From Acidimicrobiia bacterium (lineage in GTDB: Bacteria; Actinomycetota; Acidimicrobiia; UBA2766): a DNA stretch of 37,692 nucleotides. The translations under genes were made by a program, and so were the position numbers. The notes under the pieces were generated by a model. The model was not told the DNA's origin and made no database searches. It saw nothing but the letters and a program-made list of their open reading frames with translations. Below are positions 25,261 through 33,911 of this stretch, in pieces; positions within the stretch are counted from its first letter, which is position 1; each line of letters opens with the position of its first letter. The stretch is taken from NCBI GenBank assembly GCA_019695375.1, contig JAIBAC010000011.1, positions 1 through 37,692 of the forward strand, given 5' to 3'.

Positions 25261-26394
25261 TCAGGAGACGGCGCCGGCGCTGCGGAGCTCGGCGACCTCG
25301 GCGGCGCCGGCACCGAGCCAGTCCGCTAGGACCTCGTCGGTGTGCTCCCCGAGAGCGGCCGCACGCCGTTGGATCTGCTCCTTGGTGCGTGAGAAGCGCG
25401 GCGCCGGCGCCGGCTGGGTCACGCCCTCGAACTCCACGAACGTGTCACGTGCCTTGATGTGGGGGTGCTCGAACGCCTCGGGGATGGACAGGATCGGCGC
25501 CATGCACGCATCGGTGCCCTCGGTGAGTGCCGCCCACTCGTCTCGGGTCTTGGTCTTGATCGCGGCGGCGATCTTGGCGCGTGCCTCGTCCCAGCGTGTC
25601 CGGTCCATCTGGCCAGGCAGTTCGCCGGCGTCGACGCCCGTGATCTCGAGCATCTTGGCGTAGAACTGCGGCTCGATCGAGCCGACGGACATGTACTCGC
25701 CGTCCGCGGTCTCGTACACGTCGTAGAAGTGGGCCCCGGTGTCGAGCAGGTTCGCGCCGCGCTCGTCGGTCCAGAAGCCCATCTGGCGCATGGCGTAGAC
25801 CATCGTCATGAGCACCGCCGAACCGTCGACCATCGCGGCGTCGACCACCTGACCCTTGCCGGAGGTGCGCGCCTCGAGGACCCCACAGACGATCCCGAAC
25901 GCGAGCAGCATGCCACCGCCGCCGAAGTCACCGACGGCGTTGCACGGCGGCTGCGGAGGGAGGCCCTTCTGGCCGAAGGTGTGCAGCACGCCGTTGATCG
26001 ATATGTAGTTCATGTCGTGGCCGGCCATCTGCGCCCACGGCCCGTCCTGGCCCCAACCGGTCATGCGCCCGTAGACGATCGCGGGGTTGCGGGCAAGGCA
26101 GTCGTCGGGGCCGAGGCCGAGGCGCTCCATCACCCCCGGACGGAAGCCCTCCTGCAACGCGTCGGCCTTCTCGACGAGCCGCAGCACGGTCTCGACGCCG
26201 GCGGGCTGTTTCAGGTCGACGGCGATGGAACGGCGCCCGCGGTTCAGGAAGTCGTTGGGGTTGCCCGCCATCGGGGCGCCACGCCGCTCGACACGGACGA
26301 CGTCGGCACCCATGTCGGCCAGCATCATGGCGCAGAACGGACCCGGGCCGATCCCGGCGATCTCGACGACCTTGACACCCTGCAGCGGACCCAT
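25261..26394 (-). CDS. mcr: Alpha-methylacyl-CoA racemase (CaiB/BaiF family III CoA-transferase fold)
   Basis: 377 residues. The catalytic residues known from Mycobacterium tuberculosis MCR are present at the same numbers: H126 (AGHDMNYIS), D156 (VGDFGGGG) and E241 (VGSIEPQF). The enzyme interconverts (2R)- and (2S)-2-methylacyl-CoA esters so that branched chains such as pristanic acid or sterol side chains can enter beta-oxidation. TDACMAPIL near the C-terminus is also typical. GGGGAG lies just upstream of ATG 26394. It is followed by a beta-propeller gene in reverse order (26440-27252, same strand, upstream), with 45 nt between them, so the two may share a transcript. Confidence 0.92.
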   Translation of the reverse strand: MGPLQGVKVVEIAGIGPGPFCAMMLADMGADVVRVERRGAPMAGNPNDFLNRGRRSIAVDLKQPAGVETVLRLVEKADALQEGFRPGVMERLGLGPDDCLARNPAIVYGRMTGWGQDGPWAQMAGHDMNYISINGVLHTFGQKGLPPQPPCNAVGDFGGGGMLLAFGIVCGVLEARTSGKGQVVDAAMVDGSAVLMTMVYAMRQMGFWTDERGANLLDTGAHFYDVYETADGEYMSVGSIEPQFYAKMLEITGVDAGELPGQMDRTRWDEARAKIAAAIKTKTRDEWAALTEGTDACMAPILSIPEAFEHPHIKARDTFVEFEGVTQPAPAPRFSRTKEQIQRRAAALGEHTDEVLADWLGAGAAEVAELRSAGAVS

Positions 26395-26439
26395 GCGCTC
26401 CCCCTCGACCAGCTCTCGTTGACCCGCGAATCGGTATCT

Positions 26440-27252
26440 CTACCCAATGGCGAACGGCTCGTCCCAGTCGAAGCGCGCCCGTACGCCGTTGCGGTTCGGA
26501 TCGACGACGCACACCCGCGACGCGATGGCCTGGGTGAGCCAGAGATCGCCGCCTGCCACGCCGATCCCGAACGAGCCGGCACCGACGCGGATCGAGGCGA
26601 CGACTTCCAGCGAATCGGGGTCTACGCGGGTGAGCCGCGGCTCAGCGCCGTGGGCGACCCACAGCGCACCGAACGCCTCGCGGACGGCGGTGGGCTGGCG
26701 TGGCACCTCGACCGTGGCCGTCACCGAGTCCGTGGCCGGATCGATCTCGTCGACACCACCCGGTCCGTCGGTCGCGACCCAGACGCTCCCGTGAGCGCAC
26801 CAGATGGCCTGGGGGTCTCGGTGGACCTCCACAGCGGCGACGACCTCGCCCGTCGCGGGATCACGGCGTTCCACCACCGCTGGACGCCGCTGGCACGCGA
26901 CCCACAGCGCCCCGTACCCGGCGGCGAGTGCCTGCGACTGGGCACCGACACGCAGCGACCGGCCCGACTCAGGCCACGTCAGCGCCGGTCGCCTCCCCGT
27001 CGAGAGGACCACGGGCTCGCCCCCTGCGATCACCAACGCCGATGCACGCCCGGCCACGGCCTCCGTGGACGCCACCACACCGGAAGCAGCGTCGACGGCC
27101 GTCAACGCCCGGTCGCCGGCCACCCACACGGAGCCGCCCCCGCGCACGAGGGCGTCGATCGGATGGGCGACGTCGACACTGCAGAGCTCTGCGCGCGACT
27201 TCACGTCGAAGCAGGTCACGACTCCGCGGCGGCTCGCCAGCCAGATGTCCAT
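26440..27252 (-). CDS. Beta-propeller (YVTN/SMP-30-like) protein of unknown function
   Basis: 270 residues made of about six repeats of roughly 40 residues. Each has a GSVWVA/GALWVA strand followed by a V-x-x-x-DP-x-T-x-x-V turn (for example FGALWVAHGAEPRLTRVDPD, GGDLWLTQAIASRVCVVDPN). This is the pattern of YVTN-type and virginiamycin-B-lyase-like propellers. No signal peptide is seen after MDIWLAS, unlike most secreted relatives, so a cytoplasmic location is likely. ATG 27252 has no clear ribosome binding site; the frame stays open upstream to 27357 only across a hairpin-ended repeat, so the shorter start is used. Function is unknown. Confidence 0.75.
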   Translation of the reverse strand: MDIWLASRRGVVTCFDVKSRAELCSVDVAHPIDALVRGGGSVWVAGDRALTAVDAASGVVASTEAVAGRASALVIAGGEPVVLSTGRRPALTWPESGRSLRVGAQSQALAAGYGALWVACQRRPAVVERRDPATGEVVAAVEVHRDPQAIWCAHGSVWVATDGPGGVDEIDPATDSVTATVEVPRQPTAVREAFGALWVAHGAEPRLTRVDPDSLEVVASIRVGAGSFGIGVAGGDLWLTQAIASRVCVVDPNRNGVRARFDWDEPFAIG

Positions 27253-27287
27253 CGCCGGGCGATCATGGCACAGCCCGCGAACAGGGC

Positions 27288-27362
27288 CTTGGATGACGAT
27301 CCGGCCAGAAGACAGGGATCGGATGACGGAGGTGACGCTTTTCGCGGTCCTCGTCATCCAAG
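27288..27362. repeat. Hairpin-ended repeat, family 4 (single copy)
   Basis: 75 bp with perfect 12-base inverted ends (CTTGGATGACGA and TCGTCATCCAAG) around a 51-base interior that repeats GGATGACG once. It lies in the divergent spacer between the propeller gene and the DUF7065/7064 gene, so it is not at a 3' end and a terminator role is unlikely. A short fragment (ATCCAA, 27384-27389) follows. Confidence 0.75.
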
Positions 27363-27459
27363 CACCCAGGTGGCCTATCTGTTATCCAACCGGGCCTTGG
27401 CGGGCAGGCGGCGAAGCTGTATACCGCCGTTGCAGTCCGCGCCAGGGGAGTCGAGCACC

Positions 27460-28479
27460 ATGAGGATCCGCCCGCCAGAGCACCAAGACGAGTACATGCA
27501 CGCGCTCGAGGACGCGTCCAACTTCAACGAGTCGATGTACTTCAACGTCTACGACGCCGAGCAGCGCTGCGGCGGGTTCCTGCGCCTCGGCAACCGCGCG
27601 AACGAGGGCTACGCCGAGCTGACCACGTGCCTCTATCTGCCCGACGGCCGCGTCGCCTTCTGGTTCGGCCGCCCCGAGATCGCCGACAACGACGCCTTCG
27701 ACGCCGGCGGGATGCGCTTCGAGGTCGTCGAACCGTTCGCTGCCCTCGAGGCCTCGTACGCGGGCAAGGTCGTCCTGTTGGAGGACCCACTGCAGATGGC
27801 CGACCCGCGCACGGCCTTCAAGGCGAACCCCTGGACCGACGCCGAGGTCCGCCTGTCGTACCGCGGCCTGTCGCCCCTCTTCGGCGGCGAGCCGGTCGGC
27901 GACGACGGCAAGCCGCTCTCGGGCGACGACGTGATGGGCGGCTTCGCCCGCGGCCACTACGAGCAGCACGTCGCGGCCACCGGCACCATCACGGTAGGCG
28001 GCGAGTCCTGGCAGATCGACGGGTTCGGTCTGCGCGACCACTCGTGGGGGCCGCGCTTCTGGCAGGCTCCCTGGTTCTACCGCTGGCTCACGATGAACTT
28101 CGGCGACGAGTTCGGGATCGTCCTCTCCTACGTCGCCAGCCGCGACGGGTCCGCCCGCAAGACCGGGGCGGTCTTCACCGACGGCCGCTACGACATGGTC
28201 CTCGACGTCTCCGTCGCGAGCGACTGGGACGGCGACGACAAGTACCACCGGCGCGTGCACGCCAGATGCCGGACCTCGAGGGGCGAGTACGAGATCACCG
28301 GGAAGGTCCTCAACCTCATCCCGCTCCGCAACCGCCGCACCGGCCCCGACGGCAACGAGCTCACCACCAGGATCTCCGAGGGCCTCACGGAGTGGTCCTG
28401 CGACGGCAGGACCGGGTACGGGCTCTCGGAGTACCTCGACCAGATCGTCGACGGCGCCCCGGTGGGCGCCGCCGTCTGA
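27460..28479 (+). CDS. DUF7065/DUF7064 domain protein (lipocalin-like tandem)
   Basis: 339 residues. The N-terminal half (FNESMYFNVYDAEQRCGGFLRLGNRANEGYAE) and C-terminal half (GFGLRDHSWGPRFWQAPWFYRW) match the paired DUF7065 and DUF7064 domains, a double lipocalin-like barrel found in actinobacterial lipid-catabolism loci and related in fold to AttH/CrtC-type proteins. The reaction is not known. AGGGGAG at 27444-27450 supports ATG 27460; the frame is open far upstream, but that is antisense to two real genes. The stop overlaps the following kinase-fold gene by one base (TGATG), so the products probably act together. Confidence 0.8.
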   Translation: MRIRPPEHQDEYMHALEDASNFNESMYFNVYDAEQRCGGFLRLGNRANEGYAELTTCLYLPDGRVAFWFGRPEIADNDAFDAGGMRFEVVEPFAALEASYAGKVVLLEDPLQMADPRTAFKANPWTDAEVRLSYRGLSPLFGGEPVGDDGKPLSGDDVMGGFARGHYEQHVAATGTITVGGESWQIDGFGLRDHSWGPRFWQAPWFYRWLTMNFGDEFGIVLSYVASRDGSARKTGAVFTDGRYDMVLDVSVASDWDGDDKYHRRVHARCRTSRGEYEITGKVLNLIPLRNRRTGPDGNELTTRISEGLTEWSCDGRTGYGLSEYLDQIVDGAPVGAAV

Positions 28480-29474
28480 TGGCTCGTCTCGACCCCGGTG
28501 ACCTCGCCCGCGCTTGCGCGCGCCACGGCCTCGCCGGCGTGGTCGAGGACCTGCGGCGCCTCACCGGCGGTGCGTCGCGCGAGACGTGGTCGTTCGACCT
28601 CGTGCCGGCTGCTCACGGCCGGCCACGCGTGCCTCTCGTGCTGAGGCGTGATCCCACGAGCGCGGCGGCAGTGCTCGACCGCGACGTCGAATGCCGCCTG
28701 ATCGAGGCCGCCGGCGCGGCCGGCGTACCGGTCCCGAAAGTCAGTTTCGTCCTCGACGAAGACGACAGGATCGGCACGGGCTTCGTCATGGAGCGCGTCG
28801 AGGGCGAGACGATCCCGCGCAAGATCCTCCGCGACGACGCCTTCGCCTCCGCCCGACCGCTGCTGTGCGCGCAGGCAGGCAGCATCCTCGCCGCGATCCA
28901 CTCCGTCGACTGGCGCGCCATCTCCGGCCTTGCCCTCGCGGACTCCGACGACGACCCGGCGTCGGTCCAGGTCCGTCAGTACCGGGGCATCCTCGACGTC
29001 GTCGGGGAGGCTCACCCCGCGTTCGAGCTCGGCCTGCGCTGGCTCGACGACCACCTCCCGCGCGCCGGTGCTCGCACGCTCGTGCACGGCGACTACCGCA
29101 ACGGGAACCTCATCGTCGGGCCCGAGGGGATCAGGGCGGTCCTCGACTGGGAGCTCGCCCACGCCGGCGACCCGATGGAGGATCTCGGATGGATGTGCGT
29201 GCGGTCGTGGCGCTTCGGCGCGGACGACAGACCCGCCGGCGGCTTCGGCACCTACGACGAGCTCTTCGCCGCCTACGAGGACGCCGGCGGACGCGCGGTC
29301 GACCCCGAGTCGGTGCGGTTCTGGGAGGCGTTCGGGACGCTCAAGTGGGGGATCCTCTGCCTGGTGCAGGCGCTCTCGTTCCGCAGCGGGGCGAACAGCT
29401 CCGTCGAACTGGCTGCGCTGGGGCGCAGGGCGTGCGAGATGGAGTACGACCTGCTGGCGCTCATCGACCGATGA
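28479..29474 (+). CDS. Phosphotransferase family protein (APH/ACAD10-like kinase fold)
   Basis: 331 residues. The aminoglycoside-phosphotransferase fold is shown by the catalytic loop HGDYRNGN (H203-N210, D205 the predicted base) and the metal-binding D223 in LDWELAHAGDP. Its relatives are mostly not antibiotic kinases. The closest by pattern are the kinase domains fused to or next to acyl-CoA dehydrogenases (ACAD10/ACAD11), which phosphorylate hydroxyacyl-CoA intermediates before elimination. Pairing with a DUF7064 protein and a nearby DUF6285 protein fits this lipid role. The 3' end overlaps the convergent hemolysin III gene by 14 nt. Confidence 0.87.
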   Translation: MARLDPGDLARACARHGLAGVVEDLRRLTGGASRETWSFDLVPAAHGRPRVPLVLRRDPTSAAAVLDRDVECRLIEAAGAAGVPVPKVSFVLDEDDRIGTGFVMERVEGETIPRKILRDDAFASARPLLCAQAGSILAAIHSVDWRAISGLALADSDDDPASVQVRQYRGILDVVGEAHPAFELGLRWLDDHLPRAGARTLVHGDYRNGNLIVGPEGIRAVLDWELAHAGDPMEDLGWMCVRSWRFGADDRPAGGFGTYDELFAAYEDAGGRAVDPESVRFWEAFGTLKWGILCLVQALSFRSGANSSVELAALGRRACEMEYDLLALIDR

Positions 29475-30120
29475 TGCCGAACACCGCCACGTAGTGGCAG
29501 ATCCCGGCACCGAGCACCATCGAGTGGAAGATCTCGTGGTACCCGAAGATCCGCGGCGACGGGTTCGGCCGGCGTGTGAAGAGGATGATCGCGCCGACGG
29601 TGTAGAGGACCCCGCCGATCGCGAGCAGGGTGACGCCCGCGACGCTCATGCCGCCGACGATCTGGGGAAGCGCGATCACCACCACCCAGCCGAGCACGAT
29701 GTAGAGAGCGCCGCCGATCTTCTGCATGCGCTCGTACGCGAGGGTCTTGAGCAGGATGCCGGCGACGGCACCCGTCCACACCGTCGCGAGGACCACGTAC
29801 GCCCACGCGCCGTGCAGCACGATCAGGCAGAACGGCGTGTAGGTGCCTGCGATGAGCACGAAGATCATCGAGTGGTCGAGGCGGCGCATCACCGCCCTCG
29901 CACGCGGCGACCACGTGATGCGGTGGTACAAGGCGCTCGTCCCGAACAGGGCCGCCAGGCTCGCGGCGTAGATGATGGCGGCAACTCTGGAGACGGCACC
30001 GGCGGCCGTCGCCACGAGCGTCACGCCCATGGGCAACGACATGAAGAAGGCCCACTCGTGCAGGCGCCCACGCATGAACGGCCGCTGAGTCGGTGCGGGG
30101 TTCTCGGTCTCGGCAGTCAT
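29461..30120 (-). CDS. Hemolysin III/PAQR family membrane protein
   Basis: 219 residues with seven predicted transmembrane helices. The PAQR signatures are present: TSALYHRITWSPRARAVMRRLDHSMIFVLIAGTYTPF, with conserved Ser-His and Asp-His, and FGYHEIFHSMVL near the C-terminus, which together form the metal site of the family. Roles proposed for bacterial members include ceramidase-like hydrolysis and membrane fluidity control; the haemolysin label is historical. ATG 30120 is chosen because the family alignment starts there. It lies inverted between the APH-fold and DUF6285 genes and overlaps the former tail to tail. Confidence 0.88.
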   Translation of the reverse strand: MTAETENPAPTQRPFMRGRLHEWAFFMSLPMGVTLVATAAGAVSRVAAIIYAASLAALFGTSALYHRITWSPRARAVMRRLDHSMIFVLIAGTYTPFCLIVLHGAWAYVVLATVWTGAVAGILLKTLAYERMQKIGGALYIVLGWVVVIALPQIVGGMSVAGVTLLAIGGVLYTVGAIILFTRRPNPSPRIFGYHEIFHSMVLGAGICHYVAVFGIIGR

Positions 30121-30195
30121 GCGCCCCAGCCTTGCCGCCGGGCGACCGGCGGCGGAAGGGTCTTTCGACCCTCGTCGCGTGCCATCATCTCGCCG

Positions 30196-30552
30196 ATGGC
30201 CCAGGACCTGCCTTCCGCCGCCGACCTCCTTGCTGCGTGCCGCGGCTTCCTCGAAGGCGACGTCATGGACGCCCTCACGGGGCGGCTCCGCTTCCACACG
30301 CGGGTGGTCGCCAACGTCCTCGGCGTCGTGGAACGCGAGCTCCGCGACGGACCTGTTGCGGATGCGGCCGAGCTCGCCGGACTGGTCGCCCTGTTGGGCC
30401 ACGACGGCGACATCGGTGAGCTGAACGCAGAGCTCGCAGCCCGGATCCGCGACGGATCACTCGACGAGCGCCGCGCCGAGGTGCTCACCCACGTCCGCGA
30501 GACCGTCGAGGCGAAGGTCCGCATCTCGAACCCCGGTTACCTACGGGAGTAG
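30196..30552 (+). CDS. DUF6285 domain protein
   Basis: 118 residues. SAADLLAACRGFLEGDVMDALTGRLRFHTRVVANVLGVVEREL matches the DUF6285 pattern, a small helical protein usually encoded beside an APH-fold phosphotransferase and acyl-CoA dehydrogenase. The partner kinase is nearby at 28479, separated by one inverted gene. C-terminal VRISNPGYL is also family-typical. The biochemical role is unknown. No strong ribosome binding site precedes ATG 30196. Confidence 0.8.
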   Translation: MAQDLPSAADLLAACRGFLEGDVMDALTGRLRFHTRVVANVLGVVERELRDGPVADAAELAGLVALLGHDGDIGELNAELAARIRDGSLDERRAEVLTHVRETVEAKVRISNPGYLRE

Positions 30553-30584
30553 GGCACGCGAGGATCGACGGTGAGCGGTACGGA

Positions 30585-30884
30585 TCAGGAGTCGGCCATG
30601 TACTGCTGGATCTTGCGCTGCTCCCAGCCCTGGCCCCAGCGGTCGCCGAAGACGTTGATGGCATGGAAGACCAGGCCGATGCCCCAGAAGACCGTCACCC
30701 AGTAGAACCACCAGCCACCGCCGGCAGACGGGTCGAGCGTCACGAGGTTGATTCCGAACAACGCCAGGTTGATGACGACGAAGACGGCGACGTTGGAGTA
30801 GAACTCGCGCAGCTTGCGGACGCGCCGGCGTGCCTCCTCGTAGCGTTGGTCGGAGCCGGCCTCTGGTGGGGTGGAGTCGTCCAT
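30585..30884 (-). CDS. 2TM domain membrane protein
   Basis: 99 residues. YEEARRRVRKLREFYSNVAVFVVINLALFGINL, then WWFYWVTVFWGIGLVFHAINVFG and WEQRKIQQYM, match the 2TM domain (PF13239): two helices flanked by charged segments. In other bacteria the domain occurs alone or attached to histidine kinases. The N-terminus is a short acidic tail. Function is unknown. It is convergent with the DUF6285 gene, 32 bp apart. Confidence 0.85.
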   Translation of the reverse strand: MDDSTPPEAGSDQRYEEARRRVRKLREFYSNVAVFVVINLALFGINLVTLDPSAGGGWWFYWVTVFWGIGLVFHAINVFGDRWGQGWEQRKIQQYMADS

Positions 30885-30934
30885 ACCCGACCATCGGCGT
30901 CTCGTGGGCTCCCTTGAGGGCCGTCTCCCGGTCG

Positions 30935-31696
30935 CTACTTCGGGGGGAGGCGGATGGCGCCGTCGAGACGGATCGTCTCGCCGTTCAGATAGGGGTTCTC
31001 GGCGATGTGCTGGACGAGAGCGGCGTAGTCGTCGGCGGCACCGAGGCGTTTGGGGAAGATGACGTCGGCCGCGAGCTTGGCCTTGCCCTCGTCGCCGAGG
31101 AGGCCGAGCAGCGGTGTGTCCATGAGTCCCGGTGCGATCGTGATCACGCGGATGCCGACGGGAGCGAGGTCACGTGCGGCCGGGAGGGTCATGCCGACGA
31201 TCCCGCCCTTGGACGCCGAGTAGGCGAGCTGGCCGGTCTGGCCGTCGAAGGCCGCCACCGACGCCGTGTTGACGAGCACCCCGCGCTCGCCGTCGTCGTT
31301 GGGTTCCGACGCCGCGATCGCCGACGCGCCGAAGCGCATCATGTTGAACGTCCCGATGACGTTGACCTCGATGACCTTCTGGAACGGCATGAGGTCGTGG
31401 GGGGAGTTGTCGCGGTTGATCACGCGGCCGACCCAGCCGATCCCGGCGCAGCTGATCGCGGCGCGCACAGGGCCGAGCTCCGCCGCCTGCGCGACCGCCG
31501 CCTGGACCTGGTCGGCATCGGACACGTCGGTCTGCGCGAAGGCTCCGCCGAGCTCGTCGGCGAGCGCCTTGCCGCGATCGGCGTTCAGGTCGGCTATGAG
31601 GCAGCGTGCGCCGGCGGCGCTGAGCCTGCGAACGGTGGCCTCGCCGAGTCCCGACGCACCACCGCTGACCACCGCGACCGAACCCTGGATCTGCAT
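30935..31696 (-). CDS. Short-chain dehydrogenase (3-hydroxyacyl-CoA dehydrogenase type 2-like)
   Basis: 253 residues, classical SDR. The cofactor loop SGGASGLG is at 11-18, D36 and D57 favour NAD, and the catalytic S146, Y159 and K163 are seen in [21 protein letters not shown]. The [13 protein letters not shown] and DTPLLGLL segments resemble HSD17B10-type 3-hydroxyacyl-CoA/17-beta-hydroxysteroid dehydrogenases, which work in fatty acid, isoleucine and steroid breakdown. AAGGAGG just upstream fixes ATG 31696 over a GTG at 31717. It lies downstream of, and on the same strand as, the ketosteroid-isomerase-fold gene, 46 nt away. Confidence 0.9.
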   Translation of the reverse strand: MQIQGSVAVVSGGASGLGEATVRRLSAAGARCLIADLNADRGKALADELGGAFAQTDVSDADQVQAAVAQAAELGPVRAAISCAGIGWVGRVINRDNSPHDLMPFQKVIEVNVIGTFNMMRFGASAIAASEPNDDGERGVLVNTASVAAFDGQTGQLAYSASKGGIVGMTLPAARDLAPVGIRVITIAPGLMDTPLLGLLGDEGKAKLAADVIFPKRLGAADDYAALVQHIAENPYLNGETIRLDGAIRLPPK

Positions 31697-31742
31697 CTCG
31701 TCCTCCTTGGTGGGCACCCCGGCGACGGAAGGTACCCGTGTC

Positions 31743-32129
31743 TCAGTCGGCTACGAACTCCACCGTCGCCGGGTCCCAGTACGCCTTGTAGTGCGTTATG
31801 AGCCCGTCCTCGCCGACGTCGTAGTGGCCGACTGCGGGGATGCGCGTCGTCCCACCAGCGTGGAGATGGGCGTTGACCGTGAACACCATCACCGCCTCGT
31901 CGTCGAACGCGATGATGCGCTCGACGTCGAAGCTCACCTTGTCCGCCATCTGGCGCGTGTTCTCCCAGAAGGCCCGGTGTGCGTCGGTGCCCACATGCGG
32001 TGCGGTCCCGACAGGGTCCTCGATCACCGCATCGGGCGCGAAAGCGCCGACGTACATGTCCGTGCTGCCGTCGTGGACGCCGGCGACGTAGCGCTCCACG
32101 GCTGCACGCGTGACATCGGGTCCGGCCAT
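31743..32129 (-). CDS. SnoaL/ketosteroid isomerase-like (NTF2 fold) protein
   Basis: 128 residues. Tyr14 and Asp38 (VIEDPVG) sit at the same positions as the catalytic residues of bacterial delta-5-3-ketosteroid isomerase, which shifts a double bond in the steroid A/B rings. The third catalytic acid, Asp99 in that enzyme, appears replaced: the aligned segment reads IPAVGHYDV. It may therefore be a related isomerase or hydratase rather than a true KSI. ATG 32129 is preferred because GAGGTGG precedes it; GTG 32138 is possible. Neighbouring SDR and carotenoid oxygenase genes on the same strand suggest steroid or isoprenoid metabolism. Confidence 0.8.
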   Translation of the reverse strand: MAGPDVTRAAVERYVAGVHDGSTDMYVGAFAPDAVIEDPVGTAPHVGTDAHRAFWENTRQMADKVSFDVERIIAFDDEAVMVFTVNAHLHAGGTTRIPAVGHYDVGEDGLITHYKAYWDPATVEFVAD

Positions 32130-32177
32130 CGTGACCACCTCTCGCGGAAGGCTTGCGACGCGGGCGAGCGTAGCCGT

Positions 32178-33887
32178 TCAGGCTTGGCGCGCATCGAGGT
32201 CGCTGCGGACCTCGCGTGCGGCCGCGGCGAGATCGTCGGGCAGTGCCGTCAGTGCCTCGTCGGTCGCTTCGTCGGCGAAGCGGAGCCTGTCCGCGTCCGG
32301 CGCGGACCCGGCGGAGGGCATCCACGCCGAGTGCAACAGGAGCGGCACCTGCGCTCCCGCGGGTGCCGCGAGGGTGCACACGGGGCCGTCGCCGGCACGT
32401 GCGGCGTCGAAGACGTCGACGTGGAAGCCTGCATCCCTGAGCACGGGCACCACGACCCAGCCGTCGTGGCCACCGGGGTCGCTGCCCGCGTAGCGGCTCC
32501 TCCCCGCCGCTCCCGGGTCGCGTGGGACGAACGTCGGCGACGTGGGCAGGTCCTCGACGGCGTACTCGTGGTCTCCGACGAGGCCGAGGCCGTCACGCTC
32601 GACGCTGATCAGCCTCGCCGGTGTCTCCTCGTCGCCGAGGATCGACCGGTCGACGCGGTCTTCGTACAGGGCGAGAGCGCGCTGGGTGATCGTCTGGGGC
32701 CGGTACCCGTGCATGACGATGTGGTGCAGCGTGGGTGCCGACTGGCCCTCGGCCGACCAGTCCATCGTCGAGAGCTGCAGGTTCCAGTAGCGGTCGGGGT
32801 CGCGCAGGACGGCGATGTCGTTCTGCTTGCCGGACTCGGGGTCGAAGGAGATCACGCTCGCCGCCGCCGGTGCCATGCCCTGGCCGTAGAAGCCCGGCAG
32901 GTCGACGGGCCGCCCGAGCAGGTCGCGGTCCTGCGGCCGGATCTTGAGGCCGAGGTCCATCAGCTCCTGGTGCTCGAAGATCACCTCGATGCCGTCGGTG
33001 TCGTCGTAGCGGGCGTAGTAGTGGCCGAACTCGGGTGCGACGACGAACTCCTCGGCGACGACTGCCTGGCCCGGTGGCGTCTGATCGAGGAGGTCCTTGC
33101 GCACCAGGTAGACGGTCGCGGCGGCGTCGTTGGTGACGCTGCGGTCCTGCCCGGCGATCTCGCCGGCGTCGGGGCGGAACATGCCGCTCTCGGCGAGGAG
33201 GAGCCAGTCGCGCGTCTGCGTGATGGTGTGCATCATGCCCGGGACACGTGCGTTCTCGACGGGCCACATGTCGATGTCGGGACCCTCACCGCCCCAGCGC
33301 ACCACCCACGGCTGCATCACCATGCGGGGGGCCATCTCCGACGGCAGCTGGCGCACGGTCCACATGCAGCCGCGCTCGGGGTCGACGACCGGATGCGCGG
33401 TCGAGAACACGAACGGGAGCAGGCCCGGCAGGAAGGAGCCCCACTGGTCCTTGTGGCCGACCTCGGCGACGAACTCGAGCGTGACCGGGTCGATCTCGAG
33501 GGGACGGCCGACGTCCCAGGTGACGAACATGCGCTCACCCCACGGCAGCGGTGCCGTGTTGGCGAGGTTGGGGGCTCCGTAGGAGCTCATCATGCCGGTC
33601 GGGCCCGGCGCGAACGCGGCCGGACGCTTGTCGCGCAGGCGCACCGACGGCGTGTCGATGCGGCGGTGGCGCCACGCGTAGCGGCCTTCGCCTGCGCCGT
33701 GGGTGCCCGGCGCGAGCGAGAGACGGAACACGAGGCCCTCGCCGAACAGGCGGTAGTCACCGGGCGTCGCGGGATCAGGCGCCGACACGAAGATCTCGCC
33801 GCCGATCGCGGCGGGCATCTCGCCCGCGGCTACTTCGAGGTCGAGATCGGCGGGGGCGGCGGCGAGCATCGACAGCGGCAGCGACAT
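32178..33887 (-). CDS. Carotenoid oxygenase family protein (divergent)
   Basis: 569 residues, longer than the usual 450-500. Carotenoid/lignostilbene cleavage oxygenases hold Fe(II) with four histidines; here the candidates are in STAHPVVDP, GMMHTITQT, FGHYYARYDD and LLLHSAWMP, in the correct order. The seven-blade propeller pattern is otherwise weakly conserved, so the substrate is uncertain: carotenoid, apocarotenoid or stilbene. ATG 33887 is used; the nearest AGGAG lies 11 bases upstream. A 19-bp palindrome at 33912, partly repeated before tetR at the right edge, suggests TetR control. Confidence 0.83.
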   Translation of the reverse strand: MSLPLSMLAAAPADLDLEVAAGEMPAAIGGEIFVSAPDPATPGDYRLFGEGLVFRLSLAPGTHGAGEGRYAWRHRRIDTPSVRLRDKRPAAFAPGPTGMMSSYGAPNLANTAPLPWGERMFVTWDVGRPLEIDPVTLEFVAEVGHKDQWGSFLPGLLPFVFSTAHPVVDPERGCMWTVRQLPSEMAPRMVMQPWVVRWGGEGPDIDMWPVENARVPGMMHTITQTRDWLLLAESGMFRPDAGEIAGQDRSVTNDAAATVYLVRKDLLDQTPPGQAVVAEEFVVAPEFGHYYARYDDTDGIEVIFEHQELMDLGLKIRPQDRDLLGRPVDLPGFYGQGMAPAAASVISFDPESGKQNDIAVLRDPDRYWNLQLSTMDWSAEGQSAPTLHHIVMHGYRPQTITQRALALYEDRVDRSILGDEETPARLISVERDGLGLVGDHEYAVEDLPTSPTFVPRDPGAAGRSRYAGSDPGGHDGWVVVPVLRDAGFHVDVFDAARAGDGPVCTLAAPAGAQVPLLLHSAWMPSAGSAPDADRLRFADEATDEALTALPDDLAAAAREVRSDLDARQA

Positions 33888-33911
33888 GGCGGCATCCACT
33901 CCTGTTCGGCC

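Noticed and set aside
25459..27459. Upstream extension of the DUF7065/7064 reading frame by about 670 codons
   Set aside because: It is antisense to the racemase and propeller genes. The domain match and the AGGGGAG ribosome site begin the gene at 27460.
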